This document shows positions 1 to 7,722 of a stretch of DNA of 48,860 bases, in pieces. The translations under genes and the position numbers were made by a program. The notes beneath the pieces were generated by a model. That model was not told the DNA's origin. It saw only the letters and a program-made list of their open reading frames with translations, and did not search any database. Each line of letters opens with the position of its first letter. Within the stretch, counting starts at the first letter, position 1. The DNA lies in assembly GCA_937907305.1 (NCBI GenBank), contig CALERQ010000165.1, forward strand, positions 1 to 48,860, read 5' to 3'. The DNA is from an uncultured Clostridia bacterium (GTDB taxonomy: Bacteria > Bacillota > Clostridia > Oscillospirales > Ruminococcaceae).

Positions 1-104
1 GACGAACACCTATTTCTTCAGCGGCGGTTTCGCCGTGAAGTGTTCGCTCTGATCCACAACAGAAAAGTGCCGTCTTGGGAGCGATCCCGGGACGGCGCTT
101 TTTC
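1..104 (+). repeat. Structured terminator repeat, copy 1 (near copy of ssrA downstream region)
   Basis: Read on the plus strand, this stretch matches the reverse complement of about 31341-31445 (the sequence just 3' of tmRNA) with roughly ten differences. It folds as CGAACAC...GTGTTCG around an inner GGCG/CGCC hairpin, followed by a terminator hairpin. What lies left of position 1 cannot be seen, so the element could follow another gene or RNA. The interval 105-284 holds no gene I can support, only the leader of the next gene. Confidence 0.7.
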
Positions 105-106
105 TA
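63..106 (+). terminator. Rho-independent terminator
   Basis: GCCGTC pairs with GACGGC, with an inner GGG/CCC, followed by a T tract. It probably ends a gene that lies left of the window. Confidence 0.75.
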
Positions 107-301
107 TATTTCTGAAGCGTTCCAAGCCTTTACAACAGGGCTATTTTGGAATCTGTTTATCAACAGAATGCTACCATTTTCAGCTTTTTATGATAAACTG
201 ATACAAAGCAGAAAAATGGTGCTAAAATGACACTATATATAAAACACTCCGTCCGCTTTGAGGGCAGGGCTTTATGCTGAATCATCAGGAGGTAAAACGA
301 T

Positions 302-1531
302 ATGAAACGAATCATCTGCATACTGCTTGCTGTTTTTCTATTGGTACTGGGCTGCGCCGGGTGCCAGCCTGCCGGTGGAAATGACCCCACCCCAGAGCCA
401 ACCCCAACGCCAACGCCGACACCCGATGACCCAAAGCCAAACGACGAGCCCACAGCGCAAAGCCCGGAGCAGCTGCTGGCGGCCATGACGCTGGAGGAAA
501 AAATCGGGCAGCTGTTTATTATCCGGCCAGAATCGCTGGACCCTGCGCTGACCCCGGAGCAGGTGCACAGTACCCGGGACTATGGCGTGCATGCCCTGAC
601 CGAGGAGATGGCGGCCCAGCTGGCCAAATATCCCGCCGGGGGAATTGTTTTCTTTGGGAAGAACATTGCCGGGCCGGAACAGCTGGAAGCCTTCCTTTCC
701 GACCTAAAACAGGCGAGTAGCCTGCCGCTGATGATCTGCACCGATGAGGAAGGCGGCAGCGTTTCCCGCATTGCCAATGCGGCAGGTTTCCAGGTGCAGA
801 AATTTGATGGAGCAGAGGCCATTGGCGCTACTGGCGACCCCCATGAGGCCTATCGCATGGGACAGGTCATCGGTGCATATCTGAACAGGTACGGCTTTAA
901 CCTTGACTTTGCCCCGGTGGCGGATATCAATTCCGATCCGGAGCATATCATCATCGGTCCCCGGGCCTTTGGCAGTGACGCGCAAACCATTTCCTCCATG
1001 GTGAACGCCATGATAGACGGCCTGCACGATGGCGGCGTAATGGCCTGTATTAAGCACTTCCCCGGGCACGGCGCCGCCAGCGGCGATAGCCACGATGGCT
1101 ATGTGGAGCTGGATAAAAGCTGGGAGGAGCTGCTGCAATGTGAGCTCATTCCCTTTATGGGCGCGCTGGAGAAAACCGACCTGGTAATGGCCGCGCATAT
1201 CGCCACCCCAAATGTGACCGGCGATGATCTGCCCGCTTCCCTTTCCCACACCATGCTGACCGAAAAGCTGCGGGGTGAACTGGGCTATGATGGAGTCATC
1301 ATCACCGATGCCCTGGCCATGGGTGCCATCATACAGAACTATTCATCAGCGGAAAGCGCCGTGCTGGCCCTGCAGGCTGGGGCTGATATTCTGCTGATGC
1401 CATATGATTACATTGCCGCCTACCAGGGGGTATTGGCGGCCGTGGAGAATGGAACCGTCCTGGAGGAACGCATTGACGAAAGCGTACTGCGCATCCTGCG
1501 ACTGAAAGCGGCCTATGGGGCTGGAGTCTAA
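302..1531 (+). CDS. Glycoside hydrolase family 3 lipoprotein (NagZ-like beta-N-acetylhexosaminidase)
   Basis: 409 aa. A lipoprotein signal peptide ends in a lipobox near LGCAGC (about residues 16-21), followed by a Pro/Thr-rich spacer (about 25-50) that would tether the enzyme outside the membrane. The catalytic domain carries the NagZ/GH3 signature KHFPGHG...GDSH (about residues 250-263), whose Asp-His pair acts as acid/base in this family, and ITDALAMGAI (about 334-343), holding the nucleophile Asp. The length fits a single-domain NagZ-type enzyme without the GH3 C-terminal domain. Family role: release of N-acetylglucosamine from muropeptides or chitooligosaccharides; which substrate is used here is inference. 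The start is set by AGGAGG nine bases upstream. It stands alone on the plus strand, with no obvious terminator before the next gene. Confidence 0.87.
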   Translation: MKRIICILLAVFLLVLGCAGCQPAGGNDPTPEPTPTPTPTPDDPKPNDEPTAQSPEQLLAAMTLEEKIGQLFIIRPESLDPALTPEQVHSTRDYGVHALTEEMAAQLAKYPAGGIVFFGKNIAGPEQLEAFLSDLKQASSLPLMICTDEEGGSVSRIANAAGFQVQKFDGAEAIGATGDPHEAYRMGQVIGAYLNRYGFNLDFAPVADINSDPEHIIIGPRAFGSDAQTISSMVNAMIDGLHDGGVMACIKHFPGHGAASGDSHDGYVELDKSWEELLQCELIPFMGALEKTDLVMAAHIATPNVTGDDLPASLSHTMLTEKLRGELGYDGVIITDALAMGAIIQNYSSAESAVLALQAGADILLMPYDYIAAYQGVLAAVENGTVLEERIDESVLRILRLKAAYGAGV

Positions 1532-1712
1532 CAATTAAAAGCAAGTTTTCTCATAAAAAGTTCGATTTTTTGTTGCATTTTGTCCGCGCAAATCGTTATA
1601 TAAGTTGAAAGCGCTCCATAATTGCGCAACTATACCGGAGCTGGCCGGCATTCCCTACAAACGAGATCATCTTTTTCCAGCGGAATGCCCATATCCTTTC
1701 CCGGGGAGATTT

Positions 1713-1721
1713 TGGTATAAT
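1713..1721 (+). promoter_or_regulatory. Extended -10 promoter of the second lipoprotein gene
   Basis: TGGTATAAT is a perfect extended -10 (TGN plus TATAAT) about 40 bases before the start codon. No good -35 hexamer is present, which is usual for extended -10 promoters. Confidence 0.6.
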
Positions 1722-1759
1722 GGAGCAGCGGAAAACATTTTTACAAGGAGGAAAACGAG

Positions 1760-2899
1760 ATGAAGAAAACACTGTGTCTGCTGCTGGCCGCTCTGCTGGT
1801 GCTCTCGCTGGCTGCCTGCGGCAAACAGCCCGCCACCCCCACGCCTGACCCTACCCCTGATCCCACCCCAAATGAAGCGCCCAAGCTGGTGGAAGCCCTC
1901 ATCCCGGCCGAAGAATATCCGGATATCGTATGGGAAAATGCCGGCGGCGGGCCCTGCTGGAATGAAAACTACATTGTGACAGTGGGAAACGATGATTCAA
2001 GTAACTCCAAGACCATCTTCTATTCCACCAACCGCCAAACCGGTGAGACCCGCTCCACCGAGCTGGACGGACTGTGGGTCTCCGATAGTCTGGCCCTATA
2101 TGGGGATAGCTTTTATTGGCTGACTATTGAGGCCAACAAAGAAACTGGCAAGCGTGAGTTGCTCCTGCTGAAATATGACTGCGCCACCCTGGAAAAAACC
2201 ACCGTATTTACTGAACCATGCGAATACTGGGCCGAAAATAGCCAGCTGGCCATCGATGATGAGTGGGCCATCTATGTACTTAATCTCTCGGATTCCGAAT
2301 ATGAGATCCGCGGGTACTCCTTTGCCGATGGAAAGAACCACACCCTGATGAAGCTGAAAAGCAGCATCTTCCCCCGGCTGGTCCGGATGACCGATGGGTG
2401 CTACTCCGTTGCCCTGCAGGAGCCGGACGGCTGGGTGACCCGGATCATCCGGCTGGACGATGACGAAACGGTTTGGGAAAACCGTTCCGAAAGCACCAGG
2501 GTTCCCACCCGGCTTGCCTTTAATGAAAGCTGGATCGTACTGCGGGAAGAATCTCCGACGGACCCCAATGCCGGCAGCCTGCGGGTATGGAACCGCACCA
2601 CCGGCGAGGAGCTCAATGTAGATAGCCTGAAAGGGATGCCGTACCCCAGCAGTGAGCTGTATCTCATTGGCGACTGGCTATACAGCACCCGGCTGGTCAC
2701 CAATGAGGACGGCAGCCAGCGGCAGACGCTCATCCGCATCCATCTGCCGGGCGACCAGGCCGAACTGATTTATGACGGGGATGTATTCCGCTTCCGGGTC
2801 AACCCCATGACCGGTGAGATCGCCGTATGGCAAACCTATGATGAACCAAGTCAAAATCACAGCACCACCCACAAGCTCATCCTGCTGAAGGCCGGCTAA
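1760..2899 (+). CDS. Secreted lipoprotein of unknown function, possible beta-propeller
   Basis: 379 aa. The signal peptide ends in a lipobox LAAC with Cys20, then a PTPDPTP-type spacer resembling that of the preceding lipoprotein. The rest is rich in beta strands and aromatic residues, with recurrent W/Y-containing blocks about 45 residues apart (for example around 'YWLTIEAN', 'WAIYVLNLS', 'WIVLREES', 'WLYSTRLV'). This suggests a WD/Kelch-like propeller, but I see no defining motif. The start is chosen by AAGGAGG eight bases upstream. It is followed by a strong terminator and preceded by its own promoter, so it is probably monocistronic. I do not recognise a characterised family; anything beyond 'exported lipoprotein' would be guesswork. 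Confidence 0.75.
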   Translation: MKKTLCLLLAALLVLSLAACGKQPATPTPDPTPDPTPNEAPKLVEALIPAEEYPDIVWENAGGGPCWNENYIVTVGNDDSSNSKTIFYSTNRQTGETRSTELDGLWVSDSLALYGDSFYWLTIEANKETGKRELLLLKYDCATLEKTTVFTEPCEYWAENSQLAIDDEWAIYVLNLSDSEYEIRGYSFADGKNHTLMKLKSSIFPRLVRMTDGCYSVALQEPDGWVTRIIRLDDDETVWENRSESTRVPTRLAFNESWIVLREESPTDPNAGSLRVWNRTTGEELNVDSLKGMPYPSSELYLIGDWLYSTRLVTNEDGSQRQTLIRIHLPGDQAELIYDGDVFRFRVNPMTGEIAVWQTYDEPSQNHSTTHKLILLKAG

Positions 2900-2925
2900 C
2901 CCCAAAAATCAAAAATGATAAATGT

Positions 2926-2971
2926 GCTCCCCTTCTCCGCCGCACGGCAGGAAGGGGAGCTGTTCTTTTTT
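2926..2971 (+). terminator. Rho-independent terminator
   Basis: A ten-base perfect stem, GCTCCCCTTC/GAAGGGGAGC, is followed by a T-rich tract. It separates the lipoprotein gene from the signalling operon. Confidence 0.85.
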
Positions 2972-3019
2972 CCGGCAGGGAAACGCAGCAAAAAGGCATT
3001 AAAAATCCGTTAAAATTAT

Positions 3020-3048
3020 TTGGATTCGGGGCCGCGTTGTGTTAGAAT
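3020..3048 (+). promoter_or_regulatory. Promoter of the c-di-GMP signalling operon
   Basis: TTGGAT, a 17-base spacer and TAGAAT; the -10 is also preceded by TG one base away. The start codon of the first gene lies about 48 bases downstream, with AGGAGG in between. It is the only promoter I find for the five-gene cluster. Confidence 0.6.
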
Positions 3049-3096
3049 GGGGATGATTGAGACTGGGACAGCCTATCGGCCACAGGAGGCATAACC

Positions 3097-5553
3097 ATGG
3101 AAAGAAAAAAGCTGTTGATTGCCGATGATTCTGAAATGAACCGGGCGATCCTTGCCAATATACTGGATCAGGATTACGAGATCATCGAGGTAGCCGATGG
3201 ACGGGAAACCATTGCCGCTTTGCAGGTCTACCATGGGGAGATCTCCGCACTGCTTCTGGATATCATCATGCCGGAAATGGATGGCTTTGCGGTGCTGGAA
3301 GAAATGCGGGCCCAAGGCTGGCTGGAGGAGATCCCTGTCATTGTGATCTCAGCCGAAACCGGCACCGCTACCATTGACCGCGCTTTTGCACTGGGGGCAT
3401 CGGATTACATCAGCCGTCCCTTTGCCACCAGCATCATCCGCCGGCGCATCACCAATACCATCTTGCTGAACACAAAAAAGCACCAGCTGATGGATGTGGC
3501 AGCCGAGCGCTTTTTGCGGGAGGAACGCAACAGCGATATTATAGCGACCATCCTGGGCTACGCATTGGAGACGCGCTGCGGCGAAGGCGGCGCCCATATG
3601 AACGGTGTGGGACATCTCACCAAGCTCCTGCTGCTGGAGCTGCGTAAAAAGACCGACCGCTACACACTGGAACCGGATGATATAGAACTGATCGGCATGG
3701 CGGCCGGACTGCACGATATTGGAAAAATCCTCATTCCGGAAAACATTCTGAAAAAGCCCGGCAAGCTGACCGCCGAGGAATTTGAGCTGGTCAAGCAGCA
3801 CACCACCATCGGCGCGCAGCTGGTGGCGGAGATGCCGGTCTATCAAAACGAAACACTGGTCAAATACGCCATCGAGATCTGCCTTAGGCACCACGAGCGC
3901 TGGAACGGTGAAGGCTATCCTGATGGGCTGCGTGGGGACGAGTGCCCCATCGCGGCACAGGTCGTTGCCCTGGCCGATGTATATGACGCCCTGACCACCC
4001 GCCGCAGCTACAAGGAAGCCTACTCCCACGAAAAAGCGCTGGTCATGATCCACGCCGGGGAATGCGGCAGCTTTAATCCCCTGCTGCTGGAATGCCTGGA
4101 TGAGCTCTCTGATGTCATCCGGCGGGAAGGCGCCGCCCGGGATGCCGGGCAGCGCCCCCACGATGAGTATCCTATCACCGAGGAACTGTACCGGAACCGG
4201 GATATGGCCGCCGCCCGCATGACCCGTCAGTTGGAGGAAGCCCACGCCCGACAGGATTTCTTTACCGGGATGAGCCGGGAAATGTGGTTTGAATACACGG
4301 TGCAGCCCTCCTCGCTGCAGCTTTCCCTGGGAGCCATGCAGCAGACCGGTTTACCCGCTGTGATGGTAGACCCACTGCAAAATCAAGACTTTTTGGCACT
4401 CATTGGCGGGGAAACCGTGGAAACGGTGCGGCAACAGCTGGCCCGAATGACCGCGGATGAATCCTACGCCGAGATACCGGTAACCCTGCTGCTGAATGGG
4501 CAGCCATTTCGGTGCCGCCTGGCTATGTTTATCTCCTGGTCGGCGGTGGAAGAAGGCCGCTGCCGGAACCTGTTCGGCAAAGTGATCAATGTGGATGAAA
4601 ACTACACCCGGCTGGAGGATTACGACCGGGCAAGCATTCCGCAGGTGAAGCATCAGATGCTGCTGCCGCTTACCGCAGCGGATGGCATTCTTCGCATTTC
4701 CGGGCGGGAGCTGGCGCCCATCCTGCAGGCCTACCGGCAGATGTTCCAAATCGTACGGCTGGTGGATCCGGGCATCTGCATGCAGGTAACTGTCGCGGAT
4801 GACGGCCACACCATGGAAAAAGTGGAGCGCTGCTACTCCATCTGGGATAAGACCCAACGCTGCCGGCATTGTGTTTCCCAGGAGGTGGTGCGCACCCGCC
4901 GCACTCTGAATAAAGTAGAGGCCATCGGCAACGACCTTTACTATATCCTGGCCATGTGTGTAGAAGTGGATGGTTTCCCCTATTCTCTGGAATGCGTCAA
5001 CCCCATTTGCTCGGATGATGTGCTGTCCGATGAGGATGAGAACCTGCTGAACCAACTGTTGATGCGCAACCGGCAGGTATATACCGATTCCCTCACCAAG
5101 GTTTTTAACCGACGCTATTACGATGACCGGCTGCGGCACCTTTCCGGCGAGTATGCCCTGGCCATGATCGATATCGATAACCTCAAGCAGATCAACGATC
5201 GCTTTGGCCACCCGGCCGGAGATATCGCCGTATATCACACTGCCCAGGCCATCCGAACTGTCCTGCGCAGCCAGGATGAGCTGGTGCGCTACGGCGGAGA
5301 TGAGTTCCTGCTGCTGTTCCACAGCCTGCCGCACAGTATCCTGCGGCGTAAGCTGGAGGATATCTGCCAGTCGGTGCGGACGCTGCGGATGGCGGAACTG
5401 CCGGAACTGCGCGTCACTGTCAGCATCGGCGGCATTTGTGCCGCGGGGCAGATCAGTGAGTTGCTGGAAAAGGCCGATCTGGCGTTGTACCGCGCCAAGG
5501 CCCAGAAGGACAGCGCCGTCCTTTACAAGGAGGATCCTCATGACTCTGAATGA
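3097..5553 (+). CDS. Response regulator with HD-GYP phosphodiesterase and GGDEF diguanylate cyclase domains
   Basis: 818 aa, cytoplasmic. Domains in order: a REC receiver (about 1-125, phospho-acceptor Asp55 in LLLDIIMPEMDG); HD-GYP (about 145-345, His206-Asp207 in LHDIGK, Gly273-Tyr274-Pro275 in GEGYPDGL); a PAS-like middle region (about 385-520); a small segment with a CxxC (CRHC, about residues 589-592); and GGDEF (about 665-810, GGDEF at 733-737). The inhibitory I-site RxxD (RSQD, 724-727) lies exactly five residues before GGDEF, so product feedback is likely. HD-GYP domains hydrolyse c-di-GMP and GGDEF domains make it; both active sites look intact, so phosphorylation of Asp55 may switch the balance. 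It is the first gene of a tight operon and overlaps the Hpt gene by 14 bases. The partner Hpt and hybrid kinase suggest a phosphorelay. Confidence 0.93.
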   Translation: MERKKLLIADDSEMNRAILANILDQDYEIIEVADGRETIAALQVYHGEISALLLDIIMPEMDGFAVLEEMRAQGWLEEIPVIVISAETGTATIDRAFALGASDYISRPFATSIIRRRITNTILLNTKKHQLMDVAAERFLREERNSDIIATILGYALETRCGEGGAHMNGVGHLTKLLLLELRKKTDRYTLEPDDIELIGMAAGLHDIGKILIPENILKKPGKLTAEEFELVKQHTTIGAQLVAEMPVYQNETLVKYAIEICLRHHERWNGEGYPDGLRGDECPIAAQVVALADVYDALTTRRSYKEAYSHEKALVMIHAGECGSFNPLLLECLDELSDVIRREGAARDAGQRPHDEYPITEELYRNRDMAAARMTRQLEEAHARQDFFTGMSREMWFEYTVQPSSLQLSLGAMQQTGLPAVMVDPLQNQDFLALIGGETVETVRQQLARMTADESYAEIPVTLLLNGQPFRCRLAMFISWSAVEEGRCRNLFGKVINVDENYTRLEDYDRASIPQVKHQMLLPLTAADGILRISGRELAPILQAYRQMFQIVRLVDPGICMQVTVADDGHTMEKVERCYSIWDKTQRCRHCVSQEVVRTRRTLNKVEAIGNDLYYILAMCVEVDGFPYSLECVNPICSDDVLSDEDENLLNQLLMRNRQVYTDSLTKVFNRRYYDDRLRHLSGEYALAMIDIDNLKQINDRFGHPAGDIAVYHTAQAIRTVLRSQDELVRYGGDEFLLLFHSLPHSILRRKLEDICQSVRTLRMAELPELRVTVSIGGICAAGQISELLEKADLALYRAKAQKDSAVLYKEDPHDSE

Positions 5554-5920
5554 ATTTTATACCGCTGTGGGCGGCGATTATGAAGATGTCATTGCCCGCC
5601 TGCGCAGCGAAGCCTTTACAGAGAAATTCCTGCGGATGATTCCGCAGGATAACAGCCTGCCGCTGCTAAAGGAAGCATCGGCAGCGGGCGATACCCCAAC
5701 GGCCTTCCGGGCGGTGCATACCCTAAAGGGCATTGCCCTCAATTTGGGACTTACCGGGCTGGCCGCCGCCTGCGGTACCATGACCGAAGCTCTGCGTGGC
5801 CGGGATGCCCTCCCGGAACAGACCGATGTCCTGCTCCTGGCAGTAGACCGGGAATACCAAAAAGTGTGTGAGGCACTAACCCGCTTGGAGTCTCACACAG
5901 AGCCGAGGAAAACAACATGA
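5540..5920 (+). CDS. Stand-alone Hpt histidine phosphotransfer protein
   Basis: 126 aa, single domain. The phosphotransfer motif is AVHTLKGIALNLGL, with acceptor His60 and the typical H-x-x-K-G spacing; the rest is predicted all-helical as in Hpt four-helix bundles. The start is the ATG at 5540 with AAGGAGG in the preceding gene's tail; the upstream extension of the reading frame is only the shadow of the GGDEF gene. It overlaps both neighbours (14 bases with the GGDEF gene, 4 bases as ATGA with the next), so translational coupling is likely. Role in the family: shuttle phosphate from a hybrid kinase receiver to a second receiver. The intact hybrid kinase in this operon carries a receiver but no Hpt, so this protein is the natural link to the REC domain of the first gene. 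Confidence 0.88.
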   Translation: MTLNEFYTAVGGDYEDVIARLRSEAFTEKFLRMIPQDNSLPLLKEASAAGDTPTAFRAVHTLKGIALNLGLTGLAAACGTMTEALRGRDALPEQTDVLLLAVDREYQKVCEALTRLESHTEPRKTT

Positions 5921-6880
5921 TGATAAAAAGCGGATACCAGGAGGGACTGTATTACCAAAGCGGCTCCCCTGCCCACACCGATGCGTTGGAGGAACAGCTG
6001 CGCCTGCTGCTGCGGGAAAATCACGGTGTAGGTATCCTGGGCGGCAGCTATGCCCCCGGCTACCCGCTGTGTATGGTCAGCGAGCTGACCATACACATGC
6101 TGGGGTATTCCTCTGCGGCGGAATTTGAGGAAGCGACCGGCAACCGTATGGCCAGCCTTATCTGTGGTGATTATTCGCCGGAGGACTTCGGCGCGCTGGA
6201 AGGCGCCTGCGAATTGTTCCTGCGCGGAAAAATCGATCTCCTGTGGGTTCGGCTGCTGAAGCAGGATGCCTTATTGCCCGATGGCACCCGGCTGTGGCTG
6301 GCCTCGGTGTGTGACATGGACGCCCTGTACCAAAAGGAATTGCAGGTCAGCCGCATCACCATGGAAAAGGAACGGCAAAATGGAATTTTCCAGCGAGGAG
6401 GGCACCGGAACGGCATTCCATGTCACGCTGCCCTTTACCGTCGATCCCGCCCCGCCTGTCGCGGCCGATAACGCAGCCGACTCCATTGATCTAACCGGTG
6501 TGCAGATCCTGTTGGCAGAGGATAACGAGCTCAATATGGAGATTGCGCAATTTTTCATCGAACAGCACGGCGGCACCGTCCTCCCGGCACAGGATGGCAA
6601 GGAAGCCATCAAGCGTTTTGCCGCCTCCGCCCCTGGCGAGATCGACCTCATCCTGATGGATGTGATGATGCCGGTCATGAACGGCTACGAGGCCACCCGG
6701 ATCATCCGGGAGATGCCGCGCCCCGATGCCAAGGCCATTCCCATCCTGGCCATGAGCGCCAATGCCTTCCAGGATGATGTGCAAAAAAACCGAGCCGCCG
6801 GCATGAACGCCCACCTGCCCAAACCCCTGAGCACCGAAAACCTGCTGGAAGCCATCGCGCGCTATATCACTCAAAAATGA
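5917..6880 (+). pseudogene. Hybrid sensor kinase lacking its catalytic core (internal deletion plus frameshift)
   Basis: The first part (5917 to about 6378) encodes a PAS-type sensor region ending 'QKELQVSRITMEKERQNG'. The reading then jumps, in the +1-shifted frame from about 6380, to MEFSSEEGTGTAFHVTLPF, which matches the last strand of a HATPase domain, and on to a complete receiver (DLILMDVMMPVMNG, KPLS) ending at 6880. Compared with the intact kinase downstream, the HisKA domain and nearly all of the HATPase domain (about 250 residues) are missing. The upstream frame runs to a stop at 6471; the receiver part could still be translated from ATG 6380 (purine-rich GGAAAAGGAACGG upstream) as a 166-residue REC protein. 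This is either real decay or an assembly collapse. It overlaps the Hpt gene and the next gene by ATGA. Confidence 0.8.
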
Positions 6881-6918
6881 TTTTATTCTATGTCCCCGGT
6901 AAAGGAGCCTGTCCCCTT

Positions 6919-7722
6919 ATGCATGTCAAAAAAGTTTCGCTTCTGCTCCTGCTGCTGGCGCTGACCCTGCTGTGTGCCTGCGCCGCCACGGCGCCCGCTC
7001 CCGGCGGTGCCCTGCCCCAGCTGGTGATCGGCAGTGATAATTACCCTCCCTACAATTACACCGACGAAAACGGCTTTCCGGCCGGCGTGGATGTAGCGCT
7101 GGCCCGGGAGGCCTGTCGGCGCATCGGCTACGAACCCGTCTTTCGTCTCATTGATTGGGACCAAAAGGATGAATCCCTGCAAAATGGCGAAGTTGATTGC
7201 CTGTGGGGCTGCTTTTCTATGAATGGCCGGGAGGAAAGTTACCTATGGGCCGGACCCTACGCCTGCAGCCGCCAAGTTGTGGCCGTCCGGCAGGATAGCG
7301 ATATTCAGTCCCTGGGAGAGCTCGCTGGCCATCGCGTTGCGGTACAGATCAGTTCCAAGCCGGAAGAGATCTTCTCCGCCGGCACTGATCCCCGCCTGCC
7401 CGCTGTCAGCAACATCTACTGCCTGTTAAGTATGGAGGATGTGGTTTCTGCCTTGCGCAAAGGCTATGTGGATGCCTGCGCCGGCCACGCAGCTGCCCTT
7501 ACCGCGCAGCTGCAGCGCACCGATACCCCCTACCGCCTGCTGGAAGAATCTCTGTTGCGTTCCGAGATTGGGGTAGCCTTTGCCCGGGAGGGCGATACTG
7601 CCCTGCGGGACCGTCTGCACACCGCCCTGGCGGAAATGTTCGCCGATGGCACCATCGAGAAAATTTTGGCCGAATACGGTTTGGACCCGGCCGATGCTCT
7701 GGGAGGAACGACCGGTGAGTAA
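6919..7722 (+). CDS. Extracellular solute-binding lipoprotein, family 3 (sensory partner of the kinase)
   Basis: 267 aa. The signal peptide MHVKKVSLLLLLLALTLLCAC has the lipobox at LCAC. The mature part is a typical periplasmic-binding-protein family 3 domain (SBP_bac_3): the opening strand 'LVIGSDNYPPYNYTDENG', the motif 'GVDVALAREACRRIG', the segment 'LAGHRVAVQISSKPEE' and a closing 'DGTIEKILAEYGL'. I prefer ATG 6919 over the upstream in-frame ATG at 6877 because 6919 gives a clean signal peptide and has AAAGGAG upstream. No transporter permease or ATPase gene is nearby. The gene lies between kinase genes and overlaps the intact kinase start by 8 bases, so it probably delivers an amino-acid-like ligand signal to the kinase rather than feeding an ABC transporter (inference). 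Confidence 0.85.
   Translation: MHVKKVSLLLLLLALTLLCACAATAPAPGGALPQLVIGSDNYPPYNYTDENGFPAGVDVALAREACRRIGYEPVFRLIDWDQKDESLQNGEVDCLWGCFSMNGREESYLWAGPYACSRQVVAVRQDSDIQSLGELAGHRVAVQISSKPEEIFSAGTDPRLPAVSNIYCLLSMEDVVSALRKGYVDACAGHAAALTAQLQRTDTPYRLLEESLLRSEIGVAFAREGDTALRDRLHTALAEMFADGTIEKILAEYGLDPADALGGTTGE

Noticed and set aside
1..198. Open frame from the window edge across the terminator repeat, and a similar frame over copy 2 at 31358-31588
   Set aside because: Substitutions between the two copies are mostly non-synonymous while the hairpins are kept, and copy 2 overlaps tmRNA. It behaves as RNA structure, not protein.
7580..7714. Upstream extension of the hybrid kinase into the solute-binding gene
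   Set aside because: The sequence there is an out-of-frame reading of the solute-binding gene; the GTG at 7715 has an ideal Shine-Dalgarno site and precedes the first membrane helix.
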